A stretch of DNA of 64,000 bases from Candidatus Pantoea bituminis (GCF_018842675.1 NZ_JAGTWO010000001.1:248001-312000), one strand, 5' to 3'. Shown: positions 1-9,111, numbered from the stretch's first letter. A program made the numbers and translations. The notes: generated by a model not told the origin, from the letters alone.

Positions 1-957
1 CAAATCTCCCCGCTGTAATCGTTTTTCCAGCGTCTCGCGAAGTTCTCTGGCAAGAGAGCCGTGATGGGGAAAGAATTCATTAGGAACGACCCTTTCCTCA
101 CACATGTCGCTTAGCGTTGCAGCGATACTTTCAGTGCGCTTTCGGCTGTTTGCAAAGACCAGATGAGAATCACCACGGCAAAGCCTGAATATGTCCGCGC
201 ATACGCGCTCTTCAGCAGGCGCCTTTAGCTCGTCACTCTTAATGTTAATCGGTTCCAGATATCCTTTGACCTGCACTTGAAGCATGCCCGAACTGTTATT
301 GTCTGTGATCGTGATACATTCCAGCTGCCTGTCCGGGCGCAGCTGTTCAGGCACTTTCTCCAGCTCTCCAAGTGTGGCGCTTAAGGCTACCCGGGGAACC
401 GGATTATCGTGGCGTCCGAGCACATGTTCAATTCTGTTCAGCAGAGACAGAAGCTGCATGCCGCGCTCTGTGCCAATAAACGCGTGAAATTCGTCAATGA
501 CCACGTAAGCAACGGATGAAAATGCCTGTTTAAGCCAGCCCGATGAGTTAATGAGTAAAGACTCAAGTGACTCAGGCGTAATAAGAAGAATGCCGGAAGG
601 ATTGGCCCGGGCTTTCTGTTTTTTACGCTGTGGAACATCACCGTGCCAGGGAGTTACGTGCATATCCAGTGCCTCGCCCAGACTTTCCAGACGGCGATAC
701 TGGTCGTTGATCAGCGCTTTAAGTGGGCTGATATAGACGATGCCAAACCCACCGATAATATTGGCCGTTGCTGAGCAGGCTGGCAGGAAAAACGCCTCTG
801 TTTTACCCGCTGCTGTACCAGCACTGATCAGCACGTCTCGGTCTCCGGCTAAGACGGCAGGAATAGCTTTTTCCTGCAGGGGTCTTAAAGCCGGCCAGCC
901 CTGCCTGTATACCCATTTCTGAACACGGGGATCGAGACTGTCATACGCACTACTCAT
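1..957 (-). CDS. Lhr-like superfamily II DNA helicase, C-terminus off the left edge
   Basis: ATP-dependent nucleic-acid helicase; 319 codons are visible and the frame is still open at base 1. Reading from the ATG at 957: a Q-motif-like region (RPLQEKAIPAVLAG, residues 26-39), Walker A GTAAGKT (47-53), motif Ia YISPLKAL (75-82), DEFH Walker B (155-158), motif III SAT (193-195), and the start of the second RecA domain with VFANSRKRTE. DEFH and the PLKAL motif are typical of Lhr/BrxHI-like helicases. Its ATG overlaps the stop of the upstream ATPase gene (ATGA), so the two are probably translationally coupled, forming the third gene of the TerB-ATPase-helicase operon. No frameshift was seen in the visible part. 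What lies beyond the helicase core is unknown. Confidence 0.88.
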   Translation of the reverse strand, partial: MSSAYDSLDPRVQKWVYRQGWPALRPLQEKAIPAVLAGDRDVLISAGTAAGKTEAFFLPACSATANIIGGFGIVYISPLKALINDQYRRLESLGEALDMHVTPWHGDVPQRKKQKARANPSGILLITPESLESLLINSSGWLKQAFSSVAYVVIDEFHAFIGTERGMQLLSLLNRIEHVLGRHDNPVPRVALSATLGELEKVPEQLRPDRQLECITITDNNSSGMLQVQVKGYLEPINIKSDELKAPAEERVCADIFRLCRGDSHLVFANSRKRTESIAATLSDMCEERVVPNEFFPHHGSLARELRETLEKRLQRGDL

Positions 958-2268
958 AATTTGAAGCTTGCCAGACCATCATTATCTTCTTCGTTTTCAG
1001 TATCGGCGTCATCCATGTCGCTTGGTCTGTCATCCTCGATAGCAACGCCTGAGAGTAACGACTGCCAGTTCATCGAACTGTTTGGCTCCAGTACGGCCAG
1101 CATATCGAGAAACCCTTTAATAGTATTGCGCGGGGTCCGGAAGTAGGCATCCCCGATAGTGTTACTGCAGTGATGAAGAAAGCCGGTGAGAGCATCGTCC
1201 GAAACAAGATATTTATCCGTATCCCCACCAGCGTATACGTGACGAAGGTTTTTCAGCAGTATAAAAAGTTCTTCTGGCGTCAGACTTGCGAGATGCAATG
1301 CCGGCGAGGAGTAATCGATGACGCCCGAACGCTGAGCAAAGCGGTTTTCGGCCAGACGGGATTGCAGCGCCTCATAACTGTAAAGGCCTTTGCGCGGGTC
1401 AAAGAGGAATTCGGGCGTACCGCCTAGGATAAACCCAAGATTTTCAGCAGAGCCCTGCAGACAGTCATTCAGGATACGCAGTATTTGCTCATAATTTGCC
1501 GTTCTCGCCTGCGTGTTGTTCAGCTTGTAGAGGTTCACCATCTCATCCAGACTGACCAGAAGTCCGGCATAGCCCGCCTGACGGACAAAGAGGCTCATCA
1601 ACTTAAGCGCATCATAGAATGAGGCGTCTGAAATAATCGTGCGGACGTCCAGATCGTTTCGGGCATCTGTTTTCGTCGTGTATTCACCCCGCAGCCAGCG
1701 AATGGCATTGGATTTCAGCACCTCATTATCCTGTTCATGCCCGCGCCAGAAAGCTTCAATAACTTTTGCAAAATCATATCCACCAACCATCTCGGTCAAA
1801 GCTTCTAGGCGTTTGTGGATCACCGCAGAAACGGCAGAGCCGTCAGCATCTGCCTCTTTTCTCGCCTCCGTTACGAAGCGCTCCACGACGCTCAGAAGCG
1901 CATTACCATCCGGCTTATTCCGGGTGGACATATTTTTCATCAGCTCAGAGTAAAGATTACGCGCCTGTCCTCCCGATGAATGGATACGTCTGTCAGGGAG
2001 AGGTCGGCGCTGACTGTGACCAGTTTTTTCTCCAGTGCTATGGAGCGCACAACACTCAGAAAAAGGTCTTTCCCGAACCATGTTCGCCGATGATTAATCT
2101 GAAACTCGCGCCACCGTCGGCTACCCTCTCAATATCCTGATGGAGCGCCGTTATTTCATTCATGCGTCCAACCTGGATATGCTGGATGCCGATTCTTGGC
2201 GTCACACCTGACTTCAGTGACTGAATAATGGCATCACGCTCTTTGGCTCTTATACGTGCTCCTGACAT
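954..2268 (-). CDS. DUF2791 / BrxC-BrxD-like P-loop ATPase (frameshifted)
   Basis: ATP-binding protein of the DUF2791 family, the family that includes BREX ATPases. ATG at 2268 lies directly after the TAA of the terB-like gene. Walker A GEHGSGKT is at residues 61-68; the LVSLDEMVNLYKL segment contains the Walker B/sensor region; GGTPEFLFDPRKGLYSY and FRTPRNTIKGFLDML are recognisable family blocks. The frame is broken twice: a five-base T run at 2060-2064 (coding sense) needs one more T, and the C run at 1996-1998 needs one more C. With both restored the protein reads through GKTFFLSVVRSIALEKKLV and ADLSPDRRIHSSGG into the long downstream frame, about 438 aa. I infer sequencing error rather than loss of function. 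It is probably the motor or switch ATPase working with the TerB-domain protein and helicase. Confidence 0.82.
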
Positions 2269-4574
2269 TTAGACTTCCTCTAATTCTTCGGCGATTTCCT
2301 GGTCTACCCATATATCATCTTCTGCATCGTCCAGCACTGGCGCATCGACCATTGTAAACGACCAGTCATTAATAACTTCAAGCGCTCCGCCCAGCATCAG
2401 CCCAAACTGTCCACACAGTTCGGTGGCTTCCTTGCGGGGCCACTGTTCTTTTTTCTGAGCTTTTTGTAAAGCTGACTGTGTGCGTGGTCCAGGCTGTCCG
2501 TCTGTGGCTGTTGATCGGTTGCGCCCTCGTGCAGCTCAGTTTCGTCTTCTGTAAAAATCGTGCTGAGCAATTTGCGCACGTCATCCGTAGCCGATTCATG
2601 CCGGGCCAGCACATTGGCATCAAGTGTAAACTCCTGCAGAGCCGGAGTTTTATGTACGAAGGCCTGTGTCTGGGGTTGGCCCGTCGCAGAATGCTGATGG
2701 ATAATGCCGGAGAGCGTGGAGGGGTCGAGCCCCAGACCTGAATAAATTTTTTCCAGCTGTCTGATTTCGGCAGCCTCGATGCGGCCATCCGAGCAGGCTA
2801 CGCTCACGATAAACTGGCCGACGGCTGCCTTTTCAGCAGAATTCAGTAACGCCAGCCTGTTTTTCATTCCCGTCATGTTGGTCGGCGTGTGAAGCTGCCA
2901 GGTCAGATATGCATGCAGGGAGCGCTTTTCATCTTCGTTAAAAAGTGCATTGTGATCGATAGCGTTTTCCAGCACAGCCCGTTCTGACTGCTCAATGCTG
3001 TTATCGATCATGGCCACGATCGCACCCAGCCGTAGCATCATGACGGCTAAGGTGAATGCCGAGGTCGGTGAGAAGCGGTGTTCGTCTCCTGCAGCAAATA
3101 ACACCAGCACACCGCCGACTTGAGCCTTCACGTGGTGATAAAACGGATCAGGCACCATGCGGTATCCCATTTTCGCGGCGAATGCCTGCATCAGGTCGGC
3201 CTCTTTTTTATTTAATTTCGTCGGGATACTCGCACCCATGTGCTCCCAGAAATCAGCAACCGAGGTCAAGCCTTCTTTACCCGCAATAACGTCATCAGCC
3301 CAGGTCCTGAATGCATTGAATACGTCGCCTGCGCTTTCCTTAATGATGTCTACTGGAAGTAACATAATCGCGGCAGTATCGTTTTCAGACGTATCTTTCC
3401 TGCCCAGGTAACGGCTGTAAGCATCCAACTCCTCTGTACACACTTCTGCCAGTGTCACAATTTTCTGGACGGGACCTTTCAGGGAGCTGGGATCAGGAAG
3501 ATCGGTAACCGGGAGCCGAACACCACGCAGGCTCGGACTTGCGGGCGCGTAATCAAGCCGCAGCCGTGTTTTGTTCGGCTTAACCACCATCCCATCCCCG
3601 TATTTGAGGGTGTATCGCCGCTTGAAAAGCATCGCAAACTCCCTCGCACAACGACGGGCCGGGGTACGCATCGCGTATTCCGCATGATGTGTCACCCACG
3701 TCAGCGCCTGATCGGCAGACACGGGTATTCCTGCATCCACCGCCTTTGCAAGTGAGAGCTTAAACATCATGCCATTGCTCAATCCAGCCTGGGTGCCAGA
3801 AGCGGCGGAGAGTTTAATCTCCGGTCGCAAGATGGTCATGGCCTCCAGCAGCTGATATGAGTAGTGGCGGAATGAGCGGTTATCAAAAAATACCGATCTT
3901 AACCGTTCAACCTCTGAAAACAGCGAGCGGAACTCAGCGTCAGAGATATTTTCATCTCTGCTGTCCACAAGGGCCCTCCTCTCCAGGCCATAGAGGTATA
4001 TAAAAACATAACCGACAGGACATGACGCATCACATCGGTCACTTGCCAGCCAGCTGAGATATGCGCCGCGAGACTCAGGGGAAAGGGAACTATATTCAGG
4101 CCAGTAACTCAGTGAACTGTCTTCGTAATGATAGGAAACTCGCTGAGTCTTAAGAGTGGCGTCTATCAGTGAGGCTTCACTGCCATCGTTATAATTTCCG
4201 CTGAGGCTTTGCCCCGGCGGCTTCATACGCTGTCCGAAATACAGGAAACCGCCAGCTATGACGACCCCTCCTGCAGAGATCTCATTACCCGGTTGTATCC
4301 ACTGAGCCAGAGCACCGGTGTTTTTTGATGCAGCCTGTCGTGGGGTGGCTGATATCCGGTACTCGACAGACCGTCCAGTAGTCAGCGTAAAAGTCGCAAG
4401 TGCATCATCTTCACTGTCGTCGTTTACCACATTATTCCCGTTGTTCTTGTTATCATTTTTCCACACTCTTGAGGGCGTTTTTTCCGCTTTGTAAGAATAT
4501 GAATTACCTGATTTGTTTTTTTCTTTTTGAAAAACAATAAATAAATCAGATAAATTGCCGCTATGAATATCCAT
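2269..4574 (-). CDS. TerB-N / TerB / TerB-C multidomain protein (frameshifted near its end)
   Basis: Large protein of about 768 aa. An N-terminal low-complexity stretch (residues 1-85) precedes a TerB-N domain with the block AQWIQPGNEISAGG (about 90-103) and the LYFGQRM segment. A TerB (tellurite-resistance/DjlA-like, alpha-helical, predicted metal-binding) domain follows at about 490-620 (MLRLGAIVAMIDNSIEQSE and SVACSDGRIEAAE), then a TerB-C tail. The frame shifts at the AAA run 2468-2470. Restoring one base gives a natural C-terminus (EQWPRKEATELCGQFG to IAEELEEV) whose TAA at 2271-2269 abuts the ATPase ATG. No signal peptide. TerB-N/TerB-C proteins are known to be linked to DUF2791 ATPases and superfamily II helicases in mobile stress or DNA-processing operons; this is a complete example. 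First gene of the operon, with only a weak ribosome site before ATG 4574. Confidence 0.8.
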
Positions 4575-4872
4575 AATTCCATGAGCAATGACCTTTGCAA
4601 TATTCGAGTTAGAACTGAAGACGCAAGTAGATTAATCTTAAAATGATACTTCTATATCTACAGGGTTAACACTAATTTCTTAAACAAGTTAACTTATTGA
4701 TATATATAAATAAACATCAATAAATATAAGCGAAGCCAGTAGGACTTACTGTAGCTAAGCTGGGCGTAACATCCGCATGGGTGAATCAATATCATGCCGG
4801 AATTCTGTTTCTGAAATTGAGAGGGATTTTGAGGCAGGATAACTGTGCGGAGATAAAAACTGCGAACTTCTG

Positions 4873-4891
4873 ATGTTCGCTCATAGCGGAC
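4873..4891. repeat. Dispersed imperfect palindrome, copy 1
   Basis: Arms ATGTTCGCT and AGCGGAC around a short CAT centre. Short variant of the ten-copy palindromic family of this window. Confidence 0.55.
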
Positions 4892-5026
4892 TGTAAGCAA
4901 GCTGCAGAGTTTAACTTGGCCGCTTTTGCCATCAGACCCAGCCGGAATCCCCGGCGCCTCATCTGACGTTTGACGGAGCTTAATAACTCTGGCAGTTAGT
5001 GCAGTAAGGTTGATGACCCGACCCTA

Positions 5027-5180
5027 TCGGGGAGTCAGAGGGGGCCATTCGGATGTTGATGCTTTTGACCACCACAGGAAGGTAACCGGAGGAGCAGCTG
5101 CCGCACAGCAGTAGTAAGTGAAGAAAGCAGACCGTGAGACAGCGCTTTGGAGAGAGGAAGTGCTGGCGAAATAACCGGTA
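5027..5180 (+). repeat. Diverged intergenic element, copy A (candidate structured RNA)
   Basis: Shares an ordered series of blocks with copy B at 8683-8886: GGGGGCCAT, TGTT, TTTGACC, CAGCTGC followed by GCACAGCAG, AGAAAGCA, ACCGTG then GAC, GGAGAG and TAACCGG. Block order and approximate spacing are kept while the sequence between is not. It has no reading frame. The strand is arbitrary. The family is not recognised by me. Confidence 0.5.
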
Positions 5181-5242
5181 CGTCAGCCGCAGCTTTTCCG
5201 GGGAAAAGCCGTATCGCCGGGCGACCCTACTTACCGGTGCAG

Positions 5243-5542
5243 TTAGAGTGTGAAATCGACGTGCTCGCCACCGGGCATATTGACACCGATAGTTAGCTGG
5301 CCGCCGAGCGCTTCAACGTATCGTTTGAGCGTCGCGATTTTCAGATCCTCGCCGCGTCCTTCAATAGCCGCAACGGAAGGTTGTGCTATCCCCATAGCTT
5401 CTGCCTGCTGCTTCTGCGTTTTAGCCAGCGCCTCGCGAAGTTTATACAGCTGAGAATCAAGCCGCATTTCTGCGACTTTATCATTTACCTGAGTCAGTTC
5501 TTCGGGCGTCAAATCAGCCATCAGATCATCCAGCGTTTTCAT
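5243..5542 (-). CDS. higA: HigA-type antitoxin, XRE-family helix-turn-helix
   Basis: 99-aa antitoxin and autorepressor of a type II toxin-antitoxin pair. The C-terminal half carries a Cro/CI-type HTH (KLREALAKTQKQQAEAMGIA then QPSVAAIEGRGE), followed by the LKRYVEALGGQLTIGV block common in HigA/NadS-like antitoxins. The ATG at 5542 overlaps the toxin stop by four bases, with toxin first as in higBA loci. A 43-base piece of the same coding sequence is repeated at 6211-6253. The symbol is assigned by gene order and domain type. Confidence 0.85.
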   Translation of the reverse strand: MKTLDDLMADLTPEELTQVNDKVAEMRLDSQLYKLREALAKTQKQQAEAMGIAQPSVAAIEGRGEDLKIATLKRYVEALGGQLTIGVNMPGGEHVDFTL

Positions 5543-5898
5543 TTTCCACTCCGTTTGAGTTGGTCCAGGTGTCGGTGATACTCGCTTTCAGCCGTTTTAA
5601 TCATAGTTTTGTAGAAACGCTTTTCGTCAGCGCCTTCTTTGTTACCCGCGCATAGGATGATGGCTTTGCGCAGCGGGTCGAAAACAAAGAATCCTCTTAC
5701 AGGTCGGCCATTGCTTTGAACTCTGAGTTCTTTCATGTTTGGGGTCTTTGAGCCGTACAGCGTATCGACATGCGGCCGTCCGAGATGAGAGCCTTCCTGC
5801 TTCAAAAGATTCAGTGCGGCAATCACATCCAGCCGCATTGCTTTGTCCTGCTCTTTCAGCCATTCAGCGAACAAATCCGTGGTTTCAATAATCCACAC
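5539..5898 (-). CDS. higB: HigB/RelE-type toxin (mRNA interferase family)
   Basis: 119-aa RelE/ParE-superfamily toxin, expected to act on translated mRNA. It opens with MWIIETTDLFAEWLKEQD, typical of HigB-like proteins, and has the basic block KELRVQSNGRPVRGFFVFDP plus a lysine-rich end. The start is a GTG at 5898, preceded by a good ribosome site (AAAGGTGAG, coding sense). It overlaps the antitoxin by four bases, and two direct repeats upstream (5915-5928 and 5938-5951) look like the operator. Likely a plasmid-stabilising pair. Both frames are intact. Confidence 0.87.
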   Translation of the reverse strand: MWIIETTDLFAEWLKEQDKAMRLDVIAALNLLKQEGSHLGRPHVDTLYGSKTPNMKELRVQSNGRPVRGFFVFDPLRKAIILCAGNKEGADEKRFYKTMIKTAESEYHRHLDQLKRSGK

Positions 5899-5914
5899 AG
5901 GCTCACCTTTATAA

Positions 5915-5951
5915 ATTACAATCTATATAGCATATATATTACAGTCTATAT
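5915..5951 (-). promoter_or_regulatory. Direct-repeat operator and promoter of higBA
   Basis: ATTACAATCTATAT (5915-5928) and ATTACAGTCTATAT (5938-5951) are 14-base direct repeats with one mismatch, in a very AT-rich stretch just upstream of higB. This is the place and form expected for antitoxin autorepression. Confidence 0.5.
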
Positions 5952-6210
5952 TTTCAACGCTATTCGTTATCAGTTTGGCAGGTAATGCCTGACTTTATCG
6001 CTGTAGGGATCTGTTACTGTTCTGAACAGATCAGAGCCGCCTTACTACCCAGTCCAGCTGGCGTGAAAACCTCATGCGTCATTGCCGGTCTTGCCCTCAG
6101 CAGCCGAATCTTTTTGTGGCCACTGAACGCGTATTCGAACCGTCTATTTTGAGGGAGCTTCCGACAAACTGATTATATCCATGTGAGGTTAACGTCTGCT
6201 CTTCGCTCTC

Positions 6211-6253
6211 GTTAACTGGCCGCCGAGCGCTTCAACATATCGTTTGAGTGTTG
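6211..6253 (-). pseudogene. higA-like fragment
   Basis: About 43 bases match 5292-5334 inside higA with roughly three mismatches. On the minus strand they encode LKRYVEALGGQLT, as in HigA. The fragment opens with ATG at 6260 and ends at a stop about 22 codons later. It has no toxin partner and is probably the remnant of a second antitoxin or of a local duplication. Confidence 0.5.
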
Positions 6254-6259
6254 CAGCCA

Positions 6260-6993
6260 TTACTCTCTTTCAATTGAAGTTTTAACAACATGGTTAACTT
6301 TATTTCTGTGCTGCAAATGCGCTGCTTCACGCCATTCTTCCCATTGTGCTCTGAGCAATTTTCTACCTGAACCTATCGGCTCATCCAGTAAAACAATCTT
6401 TACCAGTCTGTCGGCACGAAAATGTCGGAAACCCCTTTTTTTCGCACCAGGCAATGAGAAGACAATGAGTCAGGTCATATTCAAGGACAATGGGCCAAAC
6501 GATTCTGCCGGAGAATTCGCCATCGGCGGAACGGTACTCAATTAGCAGTTTTTTACCGCAGCGTATTGCGGCTCTGAATAACCGCATATCGGTTTTATAG
6601 CTGCCTGATTCTTCAGGTTTAATAGCGTCCGCCGATTGATTTAAAAATCCCAGCATTTTTCAGGTAACACGGATGATATTTTCGACAAAACATCTTTTGC
6701 GTTGTTCGCGAGTGTGGCATCCGGCAGGTGTTGCACCAGTTCAACGCCAAGAAATACCGCCTCAAGTTCCTCGTCGCTGAATATCAAGGGTGGCATATCG
6801 TAATATGCGCTGAGTTTGTAACCAGTACAGGCCTCCCCTCAACAGGAACACGTTGTCCTGCCAGGTCAGCAATATCCCGATAAATTGTTCGCTTAGATAC
6901 CTCAAGTTCCTCCGCAAGCCTTGCTGCGGTTACCGGAAAATTTGACCGTCTGAGTATCTGGATGATTTGGAAAAGTCGATCTGCACGTGGCAT
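6260..6993 (-). CDS. YafY-like HTH/WYL-domain transcriptional regulator (frameshifted)
   Basis: DeoR-type HTH plus WYL-domain regulator. The N-terminus PRADRLFQIIQILRRSNFPV followed by SKRTIYRDIADLAGQ is the winged-helix DNA-binding part (residues 2-50). The WYL-like core IRCGKKLLIEYRSADGEFSG and the FRHFRADRL motif lie in two further frames. The frame is interrupted at three homopolymers: C run 6835-6838, T run 6656-6660, and the CCCC/T7 tract 6432-6442, which needs one base fewer. Joined, it gives about 245 aa, the normal size for this family. It is divergent from the VOC protein gene, which it probably controls. WYL proteins sense ligands or nucleic acids; the ligand is unknown. Confidence 0.65.
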
Positions 6994-7083
6994 TTTTTTG
7001 TACCTGTTGCCACCACGCTGTCAGCAGGCTTGAACGATGATACTCCAGCAAGCTGCGCTTCTCGCAGCAAAGAGGAAAGTACC

Positions 7084-7500
7084 ATGAAGTTAGTATCAAT
7101 GCGCCTTATTGTACAAGACATCAAAAAAGCTGTTGAATTTTATGAGCTGGTTACAGGTTATCAGGCTGAATGGCTTGCCCATGTCTCTGCTGAAATCATC
7201 ACCCCAGGACCAGTACCAGTACCAGTACCAGTACTAGCCATAGGGATCGTAGAAACGGTCGTTTTCTTCAAAGAAAATTGTGCACAGCCGGCTTCCAATC
7301 AGTCAGCTATTCTCGAATTTATGGTGGATGATATTGATAAGGAATTTTTCAGATTAAAAGAATTTGGCATTGAGTTTTTCCATAAACCGAAAAAAATGCC
7401 TTGGGGAAACAGGGCAATGCAGATCCGCGATCCTGAAGGTACATTGATTTCATTTTTCACACCGGTAACTGATACGGCAATTAATCGCTTTAAACGGTAA
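7084..7500 (+). CDS. VOC (glyoxalase/bleomycin-resistance fold) protein with a hexanucleotide repeat
   Basis: 138-aa vicinal-oxygen-chelate protein. The beta-alpha-beta-beta-beta folds are seen in MRLIVQDIKKAVEFYELVTG (near the N-terminus) and FMVDDIDKEFFRLKEFGIEF (middle), ending in MQIRDPEGTLISFF with the usual Glu ligand. ATG at 7084 is chosen because GAGGAAAG sits just upstream; a longer in-frame start at 6967 would run into the divergent regulator. A (ACCAGT)4 tract at 7209-7232 inserts a Pro-Val run (PGPVPVPVPV) where related proteins, as I recall them, have a short TPxATLAIG turn. Probably a small-molecule-binding or resistance protein controlled by the neighbouring WYL regulator. Confidence 0.78.
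   Translation: MKLVSMRLIVQDIKKAVEFYELVTGYQAEWLAHVSAEIITPGPVPVPVPVLAIGIVETVVFFKENCAQPASNQSAILEFMVDDIDKEFFRLKEFGIEFFHKPKKMPWGNRAMQIRDPEGTLISFFTPVTDTAINRFKR
7209..7232 (+). repeat. Coding hexanucleotide tandem repeat (ACCAGT)x4
   Basis: Four exact copies of ACCAGT followed by AC, inside the VOC gene. The unit length keeps the frame, so copy-number change would only lengthen or shorten a Pro-Val linker. Confidence 0.85.
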
Positions 7501-7847
7501 CGGGCATGTCCATAAAAGTTAAATGACGGGATGATAATACTTTTCATTTTTGTCACTTTGACCTGCGATCATTTGGAATGAAATCCAAATGTATCAGCAA
7601 TGGCTTTATTATTACCGAAAAGCTATTGCTGTTTAAAATAGCGACATCTCCGCTATTCGCTCTTATAAGCCGGACATCATCACATCTCCTTAATAACTGG
7701 AGATTGCTTATGACTACATTGCTCCCTTATTATCGGCCAAAAACGCCCGCTACAGATATTTCCTGTCTGGGCAATTCGTATCCGGCTCGGGCTGAAAGAG
7801 AAAAAACGCAATATTCCTGTTTCTGGCAAAGACAATTTTGGGGTCTG

Positions 7848-7874
7848 ATGTCCGCTTTTCGCTCATAACAGACA
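7848..7874. repeat. Dispersed imperfect palindrome, copy 2
   Basis: Left arm ATGTCCGCTTTT; right arm weakened to AACAGACA, with a CGCTCAT centre. Confidence 0.55.
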
Positions 7875-8114
7875 AGGGGCATCCAGTTCCCGTGAGTATT
7901 GTGCCAGAAGCGGATGCGTGTGCTTTCAGCAAACGCAAACGGTAAGCCGATGCATTTCTCGGTTAAATAAAACGCCTGACTGGGGTTGTCACAGGCATCC
8001 CTGAGGCCAAAACAGCAGCCGGCTAACTTGCATGAGAGCCCATTTATTTTTTAGGCTTTAAATCTGGCAAAATACCGGATTACTTAATAATAACTAACCT
8101 AAACTCCTCATGTT

Positions 8115-8142
8115 CCCGCCATTACGGCGGGATTTTTTTGGC
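8115..8142 (+). terminator. Rho-independent terminator
   Basis: CCCGCC stem, ATTAC loop, GGCGGG stem, then a run of T. No clear gene ends just upstream, so it may insulate the KGG stress gene from upstream transcription. Confidence 0.65.
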
Positions 8143-8310
8143 GAATTGCCTTTCATGGCAGTGCTCCGCTGTTAGATCACCGGTTGTGTGGGTGCGGTAT
8201 CTTTTGCTGCCAGTGGCTTCGATTATAATATTTATCTGTTTAAATCTAACTTCTCAGATAAAAACGCTACGCTCAATGATGTGATGACTCACATTTTCCC
8301 GGGAGGGGCT

Positions 8311-8496
8311 ATGGCAGAAAACCGTGGTGGGGCAGGAAACTTTGCGGAGAACCCGGAACGGGCCGCTGAGGCGGGCAGAAAAGGCGGGCAGGCCAGTGGG
8401 GGAAACTTTAAAAACAGCCCTGAGCGTGCCAGTGAGGCCGGACGAAAAGGCGGTCTGATCAGCCGGAAGGGGCGCCCGGCGGGGTCTGCTTCCTGA
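8311..8496 (+). CDS. KGG-repeat general stress protein (YciG/Con-10-like)
   Basis: 61-aa hydrophilic, glycine-rich protein with two copies of the stress-induced KGG motif: ENPERAAEAGRKGGQASGG and NSPERASEAGRKGGLISRKG. This family (E. coli YciG, fungal Con-10) is induced in stationary phase and stress; the biochemical role is not settled. ATG at 8311 follows GGGAGGGG at good spacing, so the longer open frame from 8188 is rejected. A strong terminator follows at 8519-8548, giving a monocistronic unit. Confidence 0.85.
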   Translation: MAENRGGAGNFAENPERAAEAGRKGGQASGGNFKNSPERASEAGRKGGLISRKGRPAGSAS

Positions 8497-8518
8497 GCTG
8501 CATTTTTCATAAACCAGT

Positions 8519-8548
8519 AAAAAGCCCGCCTCCGGCGGGTTTTTTACT
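8519..8548 (+). terminator. Rho-independent terminator of the KGG gene
   Basis: AAAAAGCCCGCC, TCC loop, GGCGGGTTTTTT. Perfect stem with flanking A and T tracts, so it may work in both directions. Confidence 0.85.
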
Positions 8549-9111
8549 CATGAAAACTGTGCCCTCGCCTCATCCGAAACTGAGAACTACACTTAATTTG
8601 GTGTCAGAACGCTGACCATTTTACCTTTTTCCAACATCATTTGAGGCCAGCCGGCGCAGTCGGGCTGAGCACCTGGTAAAGCCGGGGCGCCGTAGGGGGC
8701 CATCAGCGTGTTAAAGCATTTGACCTTTGCTGACAGACACCCGGGGGACACAGCTGCAGCACAGCAGGAATACCAGCAGCAGAAAGCAAAGAAAGGAAAC
8801 CGTGTGACTACGTCCCGGAGAGGGAAAGCGAAAGCATTAGCTTCTGTCCCTTTCTGAACGGCGTAGGAAAACGCGGTAACCGGAAGAAAACTGCGTTGAG
8901 ATTCTTGTCTCTTGCCTGAGGCCTGAAACCGTAGTTCATCCTCCCTTGCCAGTTTGCGTACATGCTGTGTGATTTTCTTTTTAGGTGGGTGAGTCAGTTA
9001 ATTACATTAAGCTTTAGTTAAACAAAGCTATTTATTTCAGTTGCGCATGCAAGTGTATGAGTGAGAATTAAAAATCAACATTCAGACAGGCTTCGATATA
9101 AAGAGGATGAA
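8549..9111. other. 560-bp gene-free region
   Basis: Contains diverged intergenic element B (about 8683-8886). Nothing else recognised. Confidence 0.5.
8683..8886 (+). repeat. Diverged intergenic element, copy B (candidate structured RNA)
   Basis: Partner of copy A at 5027-5180, with the same block order (GGGGGCCAT, TGTT, TTTGACC, CAGCTGC then GCACAGCAG, AGAAAGCA, ACCGTG, GGAGAG, TAACCGG). The conserved part is slightly longer here because of insertions near 8790 and 8840. No reading frame is preserved, which argues against a decayed gene. Confidence 0.5.

Larger units (their letters stand above)
4575..5242. other. 668-bp gene-free region between the TerB operon and higBA
   Basis: No credible coding frame. 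The first 150 bases are AT-rich and should hold the promoter of the minus-strand TerB operon. A copy of the dispersed palindrome lies at 4873-4891, and the diverged intergenic element A occupies roughly 5027-5180. Confidence 0.6.
7501..8310. other. 810-bp region without a supported gene
   Basis: Holds a dispersed palindrome copy (7848-7874) and an intrinsic terminator (8115-8142). Short open frames (for example 7709-7868) show no family features and no ribosome site that I would trust. Confidence 0.5.

Noticed and set aside
284..922. Three plus-strand ORFs and one minus-strand ORF inside the left end
   Set aside because: All overlap the continuous helicase frame on the minus strand, which has clear motifs; they are shadows.
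4694..4900. 68-aa minus-strand ORF
   Set aside because: It overlaps a palindrome copy, has no ribosome site and no domain-like pattern.
5027..5180. Group II intron or HEARO/omega-RNA identity for elements A and B
   Set aside because: No domain V-like hairpin, no intron-type 5' end and no IscB or TnpB gene beside either copy; I cannot assign them to a known RNA class.
7578..7868. 96-aa plus-strand ORF
   Set aside because: It runs through a palindrome copy; the composition is not protein-like and no family is recognised.
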